The translations under genes were made by a program, and so were the position numbers. Shown in pieces: positions 16,124 through 23,753 of a stretch of DNA of 59,183 nt (within the stretch, counting starts at the first letter, position 1; every line of letters begins with the position of its first letter). The notes under the pieces are model-generated. The model was not told where the DNA came from and did no database searches. It saw nothing but the letters and a program-made list of their open reading frames with translations. Source of the DNA: Thermoplasmata archaeon (GTDB taxonomy: Archaea; Thermoplasmatota; E2; DHVEG-1); NCBI GenBank assembly GCA_014894395.1, contig JADBLO010000095.1:1-59183 (forward strand). Reading direction: 5' to 3'.

Positions 16124-18010
16124 ATGAAGAAAAGCCTAGCAGGAGTAATCGTAGCTGTATTCATCATAAGCGGATGTGGAGCTGTTGCCTCTTCGTTCAC
16201 AGACCCAAGGATTGTAGAAAAAACAGATACCCTGTCGTTTTCTTCGGTTCGACTTCTTGAGGAAAACGGTTACACCAGCGTCGATCTTTCTGAAGCGACA
16301 TCATATCTGACGACGCAAGGCAGTTATATTTTACCGGTCGTGACTCGTGTATATACATTCCCGTTTAAAACGAAAATCACTGATGTGGTTGTCAGTTTCA
16401 CGGAGACGCAGGAAAAAACCATATCAAAACCACTAAAGCTTGCACCCTCACCAATCGCAGACGATACTGAGCGACCAAGCCTAGCATCTGTTCGATCGAC
16501 CTCCTTTAAGATCTACCCGGAGCAATCATATAGTTATCATATAGCGGCAGGAAGGGAGGGTGATAATCTAGCTACGTTTTTAGCTATTCATCTGTATCCG
16601 GTTCACTATCTTCCTTCAGACAACATCCTCCGTTACGCGAAGAACGCAAAAATCACTATTACATATTTACTACCAGAAACACAATCAACAACAACCTCTG
16701 ATCAATACGAGCTTTTAATTATCGCCCCTGAGGCTTTCTCTGAAGCATTGCAGCCGCTTGTCACCCATAAAATTAACAAAGGTATGACAACAAAACTCGT
16801 AACCAGCAATGAGATTTGCAACAGTGTCTTCTTCCCTGCAGAAGGACGAGATTGCGCAGAAGAAATGAAATATTTCATCAAGAACGCATTTGACCAATGG
16901 GGTACCAAATATGTGCTCTTAGTCGGGGGAAGAAACGGTGGAATCATGCAAGAAAAATGGTGGATACCAGTTCGATACTCTCTTTTAAATGATGATGGAG
17001 AAGGCTCGTATCTAACTGATCTGTATTTCGCTGACCTGTATGATGCCGATGGGAACTTCAGTAGTTGGGACTCCAACAATAACAGCATCTTCGCGGAATG
17101 GACCACAACCGCTAAGGACGTGCTCGATATGTATCCAGAGGTGTATGTCGGACGTCTACCGTGCACCAGTGTTAGTCAGGTGAAAACCATAGCTGAAAAG
17201 ATCATCAACTATGAAACAACAACATATGGTACTGAATGGTTCAAGAAATTTGTTGGCGTCGCTGGTGATACCTATCCTGCTCCCGATGACCCATATTATG
17301 AAGGAGAACTCGCCACCAATGCATCCTTTCAGCAACTGCAAGACCTTGGATTTGATGCTTCAATGCTATGGACATCAAATGGTCGCTTTACGGGCCCAGA
17401 CTCCGTGATTGATGAGATCAATAATGGCTGCGGGTTTGTGCATTTTTCTGGTCATGGGAATCCGGCGTCATGGTCGACCCATCCACCAAAAAATGAAAGC
17501 GTCTGGGTTAATGGATTACAAGTCAAACATATGTCACAACTCGTAAATGGAAAAAAACAGCCTATCGTGATCGTCGGTGGCTGTCATAACGCGCAATTTA
17601 ACACAAGCTTAATGAATATAATCAAAGGAGTCTTAGAGGATGGTTTAAGTTACTTCGAATGGAAGACCTCTTTGGGAGATTTTTGGTACGTCGAATGGAT
17701 TCCCCGTTGTTGGGGATGGTCCATGACAAGTCAAAGCAAAGGTGGTGCTATCGCAGTCATCGCAAATACCGGCCTTGGATATGGGGAGCCTGGGGCGGAT
17801 ACGTTAACAGAAAGGGGTCGGCACCTGGAATGGCTATTTTTTAAGGCTTATCACGATGGAAAGGACAACCTTGGAGAGACCCATGGAGTAGATCTTATGT
17901 ATTATATGAATGAGCACCCGCCAATGGAGGATCAGGTGGACTGTAAGATCGTCCAGGAATGGGCACTCCTAGGGGACCCAAGTCTCATGATTGGTGGATA
18001 TCCCTCCTAA
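16124..18010 (+). CDS. Exported C25 (gingipain-like) cysteine protease, second paralogue
   Basis: The architecture matches the gene at 8252: signal peptide, propeptide-like beta region, caspase-like catalytic domain with H444 (FSGHGNP) and C487 (GGCHNAQFN). The end is also the same type (LLGDPSLMIGGY). The N-terminus differs: VIVAVFIISGCGA fits a lipobox (ISGC), so this copy may be lipid-anchored while the other is released. The N-terminal region has diverged much more than the catalytic domain. The promoter (TTTAAATATTATAG, 16074-16087) lies outside the IS element, and GGGGAT stands 5 nt before the ATG. Tandem duplication followed by divergence is likely. Confidence 0.92.
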   Translation: MKKSLAGVIVAVFIISGCGAVASSFTDPRIVEKTDTLSFSSVRLLEENGYTSVDLSEATSYLTTQGSYILPVVTRVYTFPFKTKITDVVVSFTETQEKTISKPLKLAPSPIADDTERPSLASVRSTSFKIYPEQSYSYHIAAGREGDNLATFLAIHLYPVHYLPSDNILRYAKNAKITITYLLPETQSTTTSDQYELLIIAPEAFSEALQPLVTHKINKGMTTKLVTSNEICNSVFFPAEGRDCAEEMKYFIKNAFDQWGTKYVLLVGGRNGGIMQEKWWIPVRYSLLNDDGEGSYLTDLYFADLYDADGNFSSWDSNNNSIFAEWTTTAKDVLDMYPEVYVGRLPCTSVSQVKTIAEKIINYETTTYGTEWFKKFVGVAGDTYPAPDDPYYEGELATNASFQQLQDLGFDASMLWTSNGRFTGPDSVIDEINNGCGFVHFSGHGNPASWSTHPPKNESVWVNGLQVKHMSQLVNGKKQPIVIVGGCHNAQFNTSLMNIIKGVLEDGLSYFEWKTSLGDFWYVEWIPRCWGWSMTSQSKGGAIAVIANTGLGYGEPGADTLTERGRHLEWLFFKAYHDGKDNLGETHGVDLMYYMNEHPPMEDQVDCKIVQEWALLGDPSLMIGGYPS

Positions 18011-18084
18011 TACCTCTTTTTTATATATTTTATAAAGAAATGTTTATATATTAACAGGGGAATCATCTCAGTAAGGAATAGCTC

Positions 18085-19383
18085 ATGCGAAAGGACCTCT
18101 TCGTTTTGCTCTCCATTGCTGTGCTTCTTGTTTCATCATGTGTCACAGTACCAGCACGAGATTCGGAACCAAAGGTGACATCACTTTCTTCCGATGACGC
18201 AAGTATCATAGACATGATCAACCAAATCAATGAGTCATTATTATTTGAGTATCATCATGGGTTAATGAAATTTGGACCTCGATATACCGGGTCGATAAAT
18301 TGCAGCCTTGCTGCAGAATATATTTACGACGCATTTCAACAAATGGGACTTGACGTCGAGTTTCATGAGTGGCGCCATGGCGGTTTTCGCAGTAAAGATG
18401 TTGTTGCAACATTACATGGAACTGATCTGAATAGTACAGCAGAATATATTCTGTGTGGCCATTTTGATACCGTGCCTGGTGCACCAGGTGCTGATGATGA
18501 CGGATCCGGAACCGCAGCGGTCCTTGCGATTGCGCATATCCTCAGCCAGTATCAGTTCAATCACACCATCAAGTTCATCGCCTTCTCAGGCGAAGAAGTC
18601 GGGACATACGGGAGTTTTACGTACGCACGAGACGCATCCTACCGTGGCGATAACATCGTCGCAGTGTTGAATATGGATATGATCGGATACGCGAACACCC
18701 CCGAAGGAGGACGAATCCTCCGGTTTTTCCCTCCATTGCGATCACACTGGATCGCTGATTACGCGACCATGATTAGCGAGAAATACCATGATATCATCGA
18801 CATGTCGATTGATACGTTACCGAGTTATCCGGGCGCAGATAACCAAGCGTTCGTCGACTACGGATATGATGGTGTCTGGATCGCACATCAAGACGGGTAC
18901 CCCTGGGGTCATTCACCGAATGATACCGCGGATCATCTGAACTGGTCCTACTACGTCAAAGCAACGAAACTGATGTGCGCGATAACAGCAGAGATAGCAC
19001 AACGACCCCTTGATGTGCAGGTTCTCATCCGACGACCTTTCGAAGGATACACTTACCTCTTCAATCACCCGGTCCTCCAAACGTCATTTGAGAAACAGTG
19101 GTATAACGGGTTGCGCGGGTTAACGATCATCCTTGGAGGGAAAACCATCATGAGTGCTGAGGTGTTGAGCACAGAACCGATTCGTTATGTGATCTTCTGT
19201 ATTGACGGGAAGTTCATGGTCTGGGATTCACAGCCACCGTATGAATGGAGGATACAAGGGATGTATTTACCGCTGGAAGGAAAGCACACCATCGAGGTGT
19301 ACGCATATTCTACTACGGGGAAGGTCGCCTCCGATGAAATGGACATATTCATCGTGTCCCTCTCAAGAGCATATAAAGGATAG
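18085..19383 (+). CDS. Exported M28 zinc aminopeptidase, probable lipoprotein
   Basis: An N-terminal signal with a lipobox-like VSSC (C19) suggests lipid anchoring. The M28 domain (about 45-310) has the metal and catalytic residues: H126 (GHFDT), D137 (GADDDGSG), E170/E171 (FSGEE), D198 (NMDMIG) and H276 (GHSPND). It trims N-terminal residues from peptides outside the cell. Residues 315-430 are an Ig-like beta domain (RYVIFCIDGKFMVWD, PYEWRI, GKHTIEVYAYSTTGKVASDE), also seen in the other M28 gene of this window. A TATA box (GTTTATATATTAA) lies upstream. It follows the second C25 gene and precedes the pyroglutamyl peptidase, both on the same strand. Confidence 0.9.
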   Translation: MRKDLFVLLSIAVLLVSSCVTVPARDSEPKVTSLSSDDASIIDMINQINESLLFEYHHGLMKFGPRYTGSINCSLAAEYIYDAFQQMGLDVEFHEWRHGGFRSKDVVATLHGTDLNSTAEYILCGHFDTVPGAPGADDDGSGTAAVLAIAHILSQYQFNHTIKFIAFSGEEVGTYGSFTYARDASYRGDNIVAVLNMDMIGYANTPEGGRILRFFPPLRSHWIADYATMISEKYHDIIDMSIDTLPSYPGADNQAFVDYGYDGVWIAHQDGYPWGHSPNDTADHLNWSYYVKATKLMCAITAEIAQRPLDVQVLIRRPFEGYTYLFNHPVLQTSFEKQWYNGLRGLTIILGGKTIMSAEVLSTEPIRYVIFCIDGKFMVWDSQPPYEWRIQGMYLPLEGKHTIEVYAYSTTGKVASDEMDIFIVSLSRAYKG

Positions 19384-19402
19384 CAAAAAGAGAAATGATT
19401 TT

Positions 19403-20095
19403 ATGGCAGATAATCATAGGAAGCATGTGATGAGACGAATCGCAGGCATGCTGGTTTTCGTCATAGTGTTTCTCTATTTTTCAGTAGGTGCCTCTCCTGC
19501 CTCGTGTACACAGTTTGTTCTGGTTACCGGATTTGAGCCTTTTGCGAATTATACGGTGAATCCTTCTGAGTTGATTGCTGAGGCGTTGAATGGCACGTCT
19601 CTTGGAGGTGCAACAGTCGTTGGGGTTGTACTCCCCGTAGATTTTAACAACTCAGTGGAAATGACGTTTCATGCGATTGAACAATATCATCCGGTGCTGG
19701 TAATCAGTACGGGACTTAATGCTCGTTCCCATACTATAGAGGTGGAAAAAATTGGGGTGAACCTGAAACGGTATCCGAACGGTGATGGAACGTGGTCGTT
19801 TCCCCGCAGGATTGATAAGACGGGTCCGTTTTTCCGTATTACACTGCTTCACACGAACGATATCGTTCGAAAAATACGAGACGCAAATATATCTGTGCAG
19901 CAAAGTTTCTTCGCGGGAACCTACGTGTGCAATGCGTTGTTCTATCAGATGTTAGGTTATGCCAATGACCAAAACCGTACGATAAAAGTAGGGTTCATTC
20001 ATGTCCCGTTGCTGGATTCGCAAGATCCTCAAGGTATGTCGCTTCAGACAATGGTTGATGCCGTGAAAATAGCGATACAGACAAGTCTGGAATAA
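19403..20095 (+). CDS. pcp: Exported pyroglutamyl peptidase I (C15)
   Basis: The start chosen is ATG 19403, 19 nt after the M28 stop; the open frame extends upstream only by overlapping that gene. Residues 10-33 form a signal peptide or anchor (RRIAGMLVFVIVFLYFSVGASPAS). The C15 fold follows: FVLVTGFEPFANYTVNPSE, catalytic Glu in SHTIEVEKIGVN, Cys in GTYVCNALFYQ and His in GFIHVPLLDSQ. It removes N-terminal pyroglutamate, which blocks ordinary aminopeptidases. C15 enzymes are normally cytosolic, so the signal sequence is notable and fits the neighbouring exported exopeptidases. Confidence 0.88.
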   Translation: MADNHRKHVMRRIAGMLVFVIVFLYFSVGASPASCTQFVLVTGFEPFANYTVNPSELIAEALNGTSLGGATVVGVVLPVDFNNSVEMTFHAIEQYHPVLVISTGLNARSHTIEVEKIGVNLKRYPNGDGTWSFPRRIDKTGPFFRITLLHTNDIVRKIRDANISVQQSFFAGTYVCNALFYQMLGYANDQNRTIKVGFIHVPLLDSQDPQGMSLQTMVDAVKIAIQTSLE

Positions 20096-20162
20096 GTAGC
20101 ATCTCAGCCGAATATAATTCTCATGAACAATCTTTATAAATAAATATGCACTCACAACATCC

Positions 20163-20432
20163 ATGCGAGAGATTACAAAAGCACAACTCACCATTGGGTT
20201 GCTAGCCTATTTTGCGACTATCTGGGAATTCCTTTTCCACCTTACTGATACGAATAACTTTCTTTTTACCGTTGGAATCATCGTTCTCCAACTTATCCTT
20301 CTACTAGTTCTCGCGTATATCATTATCGCTTTGCTGGAATGGGTCAAGGTTTTCGACCTGAAAACAAATGCGATCCTTACCCTTCTTATCTTGGTAACGT
20401 TCCGTCTCCTCTCCACTGCAGGAATTGCATAA
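20163..20432 (+). CDS. Small membrane protein (89 aa)
   Basis: Three hydrophobic segments are visible: about residues 10-26, 33-62 (FLFTVGIIVLQLILLLVLAYIIIALLEW) and 70-88. No motif or family is recognised. TATAAATA at 20136-20143 lies about 24 nt before the ATG, so the transcript is probably leaderless. It converges with the PAS gene downstream. Confidence 0.6.
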   Translation: MREITKAQLTIGLLAYFATIWEFLFHLTDTNNFLFTVGIIVLQLILLLVLAYIIIALLEWVKVFDLKTNAILTLLILVTFRLLSTAGIA

Positions 20433-20450
20433 AAACAGTCCACCAAACCT

Positions 20451-21374
20451 TTATTCTTTCTTTTTCCGTTCGGTGATATCTTTTATAATATGTACGGAAC
20501 CAGTGACTTCACCATCATCGGTGAAAATCGGCGAGGCTGAGACCTCAAGATATTTACCGAGGTGCGGTTCATAGAATTCAACAGTTGTAGGTTTTTTTGT
20601 TTGTTGTACTTGCGTATAGGGGCAGGAAGAATGTGAACCGTTCATGTTATGCAGGAGCTGGTGGCATTTTTTCCCAACACATTCTTCAGGCATCATATGG
20701 AGAAAGTCGGCAAACGATCGATTCGCTCGAAGAATAGAAAATTCATTATCCTGAATGAACACCATGTCGGTGATTGCGTTGAACGTTGTCTCCCATTCTT
20801 GGATCGCGCGTTTCATTTTTTCTTCGGTTTGTTTCCTGTCTGTGAAATCTTCAATAATGAGGGTAACGCCTGGTTCTCCGTCATCAAAGGTCGTTGGAAT
20901 GTGTTTGATTCTCAGGTACCATTCCCCGTCATCATTTCTATAATGTTTTTCGATGGTGAGTTCTTTTCCATCGAGTGCGCGTCTTGCGTTTTGTGCCAGT
21001 TCAGGTATTTGAAAGAGAGAAAGGGAGAAACCTTCGATATGGTGACCGATGATGTTTTCCCGGGGTATACCTAAGAATCTCAGCAGGTTTTCATTCACCT
21101 GTAAGAATTTCAATTCTCGATCTAGCAGCACGATATAATCGTGGGTGAACTTCAGCAGTGCGGACAGCGGGATTCGGGAAGATGGAAAGAAGACTTTTGC
21201 TGGACCAAATGTGACCATTTCTGCATGACCAGAGATAAGGAGGATATCGAGGTATTTTGCAACAGAGTTTCTGTTGATGTGTATCTCTCGAGCGATATCG
21301 GTGACCGTCATGCCTTTCGGGTTATTTTTTAGAATGGTTTTTATCTGTGCCAATTCCTCTTGGTAACTCTCCAC
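20451..21374 (-). CDS. HTH plus two-PAS sensor protein without kinase domain
   Basis: Residues 1-60 form a winged helix (MTVTDIAREIHINRNSVAKYL), as in archaeal regulators of this type. Residues about 70-180 and 190-305 are two PAS domains (DYIVLLDRELKFLQVNENLL; DMVFIQDNEFSILRANRSFA), each ending in a typical PAC block (IIEDFTDRK, IIKDITERKKKE). The second PAS holds Cys residues (GKKCHQLLHN, SSCPYT) that could bind a cofactor or sense redox state. No histidine kinase domain follows, so it is best seen as a one-component, signal-sensing DNA-binding protein. It lies near a stand-alone receiver protein, but a phosphorelay is not supported here. Confidence 0.8.
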   Translation of the reverse strand: MESYQEELAQIKTILKNNPKGMTVTDIAREIHINRNSVAKYLDILLISGHAEMVTFGPAKVFFPSSRIPLSALLKFTHDYIVLLDRELKFLQVNENLLRFLGIPRENIIGHHIEGFSLSLFQIPELAQNARRALDGKELTIEKHYRNDDGEWYLRIKHIPTTFDDGEPGVTLIIEDFTDRKQTEEKMKRAIQEWETTFNAITDMVFIQDNEFSILRANRSFADFLHMMPEECVGKKCHQLLHNMNGSHSSCPYTQVQQTKKPTTVEFYEPHLGKYLEVSASPIFTDDGEVTGSVHIIKDITERKKKE

Positions 21375-21476
21375 GGCAGTTTATCGGCTCGTACCTATTT
21401 ATGCATTTCGTTATCGCCAGTCAGTTCTGCCATGCAAAGACGGAAAGGTTTATATATTGTATGTTGGATGTAGGTA

Positions 21477-21659
21477 TTGCCAGGCAGAAACGCATGGCAA
21501 AGTGGTGAAGGGATTAAAAAATATGAAAACTCCTCTAACACAACCGCTGCAATACTTGCCCATCCAAGTATCCGCCTGGGGGAGCGCACAATCTTCAAAC
21601 AAAAAATCCAGCAGCACCTTTTCTCCTCGTCTCTTCCCACATCCCATCCTTCTGAATAA
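21477..21659 (+). CDS. Possible leaderless small gene (60 aa), doubtful
   Basis: A strong TATA box (GTTTATATATTG, 21447-21458) lies about 25 nt before a TTG at 21477 that opens a 60-codon frame (begins as PGRNAWQSGEGIKKYE). The composition is plausible but no family is recognised, and the promoter could equally drive a non-coding RNA. Another frame from 21457 starts inside the TATA box and is rejected. Confidence 0.25.
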   Translation: MPGRNAWQSGEGIKKYENSSNTTAAILAHPSIRLGERTIFKQKIQQHLFSSSLPTSHPSE

Positions 21660-21691
21660 AAAGAGAATTAAAAAGTCCTTCCTAATATCAT

Positions 21692-21746
21692 GAGGTACCT
21701 CTTCTCCCCCAAAGCATCCCATCTCTCATTTTCCATGAGGTGCCTC
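21692..21746. repeat. Two similar 10-bp palindromes, 45 bp apart
   Basis: GAGGTACCTC (21692-21701) and GAGGTGCCTC (21737-21746) stand in identical context (ATGAGGTNCCTCTTC). They precede the receiver gene promoter (TTATATAG near 21803) by about 60 bp and could be operator sites. The rest of 21375-21835 shows nothing else I can name. Confidence 0.35.
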
Positions 21747-21835
21747 TTCCTATCCCATCACGCCTGTTGGTTTTTACCCGTTTTGACATTCGGACGAAGT
21801 AATGTTATATAGCAAAAAATGTTAACGATATATAT

Positions 21836-22243
21836 ATGAATGAACCAGAATACTATCAAAAAAAGATTATGATTGTCGACGACGATCCTGATATCGTCTA
21901 CAGTCTCCGAGAGCTCTTTGAAAGTCAAGGATTTCAGGTCACCACCGCTGAGAACGGGAGAAATTGCCTCCTTGAACTCGAAAAAGGCTTCCAGGGAATT
22001 ATCATCCTTGACCTTATGATGCCGATGATGGACGGAGTAGAAACCATAAAGAAAATGACTATCGATGGATTCATCGACCAAAACATCATCATCGTTCTTA
22101 CCGCAAAACGTATTCAAGGAGACGAGTTCAACGAAATCTACCCCTATATCAACGATTATATCACCAAACCATTTGATATCAATATACTCCTACAAACCAT
22201 CAAAAAAATCGCACAACGACCGCCTCCAAAAAGAAGACTCTAA
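21836..22243 (+). CDS. Stand-alone response regulator receiver protein (CheY-like)
   Basis: A single receiver domain fills the protein: acidic pocket in IMIVDDDPD, phospho-acceptor D59 in IILDLMMPMMDG, Thr in VLTAK and Lys in ITKPFD. It has no output domain, so it acts by protein-protein contact or as a relay. TTATATAG about 28 nt before the ATG suggests a leaderless transcript. No histidine kinase gene is in this window. Confidence 0.88.
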   Translation: MNEPEYYQKKIMIVDDDPDIVYSLRELFESQGFQVTTAENGRNCLLELEKGFQGIIILDLMMPMMDGVETIKKMTIDGFIDQNIIIVLTAKRIQGDEFNEIYPYINDYITKPFDINILLQTIKKIAQRPPPKRRL

Positions 22244-22447
22244 AAAACCACTTTTTTAATTTCTATTAGCAAAACTATATAATATTAATAGCTCTTATTA
22301 GATTCGAAGAAATCATCGGTCAGTACCCTGCAAACAGCAATCGTTCTTTTCATCGTTGTTTTACTGAGCACCTCGGCATCATCAATCTCGTTTTCACAAA
22401 CGAACGATTCAACAATACCATCCTTTACGAACCAAAAACTAAATACC

Positions 22448-23629
22448 ATGGAGGCAGAAAAAATCAATGAGATTCTTTCAATGATCGATGAAACTCTCGT
22501 TTTGGAATTCCTTGAGACCATCGTTGGATTTGGGCCACGCATGACTGGAACCTACGGCTGTGAAAAAGCTGCTCAATATATCCACCAAGAATTCAAAGAC
22601 TTGGGATTGATAGCACGATATCAAAACTGGACTGCGTGGGGAACCCGTTACTATCATCATTTCTACACTAGCCAAAACGTTGAAGGAACCTTAACTGGAA
22701 CAAATATCATGGACAATTCAGCTATCATTTTTAACGCCCATTACGATTCAGTTGCCCGAGGACCGGGGGCAAACGATGATGGGTCAGGGACCATCGCCGT
22801 GCTGGCCGCGGCCTACGCACTAAGCCATTTTGATTTTAAACGTACCGTTAAATTTGTGACTTTTTCAGGTGAAGAAATCGGACTTGCTGGCAGTCGCGCA
22901 TACACAAAAGAATCGTACGAGCGGAATGACAGCATTCTTGTGGAAATTAATGCAGATATGATCGGGCATGATGAAGGGAGTCGAACGATGACCGTAACAG
23001 CAACCGAGGATGCTGGTTGGGTCGCTGATATTTTCCAGACCATCAACAATAATTATACGATTGGACTCACTGTAAATCGTGGCACGATCAATAGAGTACG
23101 ACACGGAATGAGCGGGAGTGATCACGCACCGTTTCTCGCATATGGCTGGGAGTCTATCTGCTGCTGGGAAGGAGACCAGGACCCAAATTTCCATTCAGCA
23201 AGGGACAACCTCAGTAACGTGAACCTTAGCTACCTGGTCAACACCACTCGGATTATCGCAGCAACACTCGCATATCTAGCTGATCTATCTGAAACACCAC
23301 CGCAGGTTCGTATTACCTCACCGCGCGTTGGTTTTCTCTATAATGCTGGAATGAGAAAACGCGCAATCGATGAATTCAAGACAACCGTGATTAATGATAT
23401 CTGGATCTGGGCAGAAGTCGATTACGCAACTGTGCCAATTGAACGAGCTGAGTTTTACTATGACGGAAAATTGGTCTTTACCGATACCGAAGCACCGTTC
23501 AAATGGCAGTTCAACAAATTCTCTTTAAGAAAACACCAGATCACCGTTCTGGTCTACGATCAATTAGGGAGAAATTCATCGGATTGGAGAGAGATACGTT
23601 TCATCAATATTTTTAAAAAGATTAAATAA
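22448..23629 (+). CDS. M28 zinc aminopeptidase; true start probably upstream
   Basis: M28 blocks are complete: FNAHYDSVARGPGANDDGSG, FSGEEIG, INADMIGHDEG, SGSDHAPF and NFHSARDN. Residues 290-390 form the same Ig-like C-terminal domain as the M28 gene at 18085 (RAEFYYDGKLVF, PFKWQFNK, KHQITVLVYDQLGRNSSDW). From the ATG at 22448 there is no signal peptide. The same frame is open back to 22292 and encodes KKSSVSTLQTAIVLFIVVLL plus a polar tail, a good signal peptide. However, no ATG, GTG or TTG precedes it. A TATA box (CTATATAATA, 22274-22283) is placed for a start near 22305. Either a rare start codon or a damaged start is implied. Confidence 0.88.
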   Translation: MEAEKINEILSMIDETLVLEFLETIVGFGPRMTGTYGCEKAAQYIHQEFKDLGLIARYQNWTAWGTRYYHHFYTSQNVEGTLTGTNIMDNSAIIFNAHYDSVARGPGANDDGSGTIAVLAAAYALSHFDFKRTVKFVTFSGEEIGLAGSRAYTKESYERNDSILVEINADMIGHDEGSRTMTVTATEDAGWVADIFQTINNNYTIGLTVNRGTINRVRHGMSGSDHAPFLAYGWESICCWEGDQDPNFHSARDNLSNVNLSYLVNTTRIIAATLAYLADLSETPPQVRITSPRVGFLYNAGMRKRAIDEFKTTVINDIWIWAEVDYATVPIERAEFYYDGKLVFTDTEAPFKWQFNKFSLRKHQITVLVYDQLGRNSSDWREIRFINIFKKIK

Positions 23630-23753
23630 TCCAATGATGTATATTCCAAATCTTATAAATGAGATGGATAATGATGAAATGGGTTTTCGACGCCTCTGTT
23701 TTTTAACTTGAAATCCAATCCTATTCTTTTTTAACGTTGAAATAGATAATGTT

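Noticed and set aside
19202-19402. Upstream extension of the pyroglutamyl peptidase
   Set aside because: It overlaps the M28 gene in another frame and would bury the signal peptide inside the protein.
20451-22243. Two-component pair made of the PAS protein and the receiver protein
   Set aside because: The PAS protein has no kinase domain, and the two genes are on opposite strands with separate promoters.
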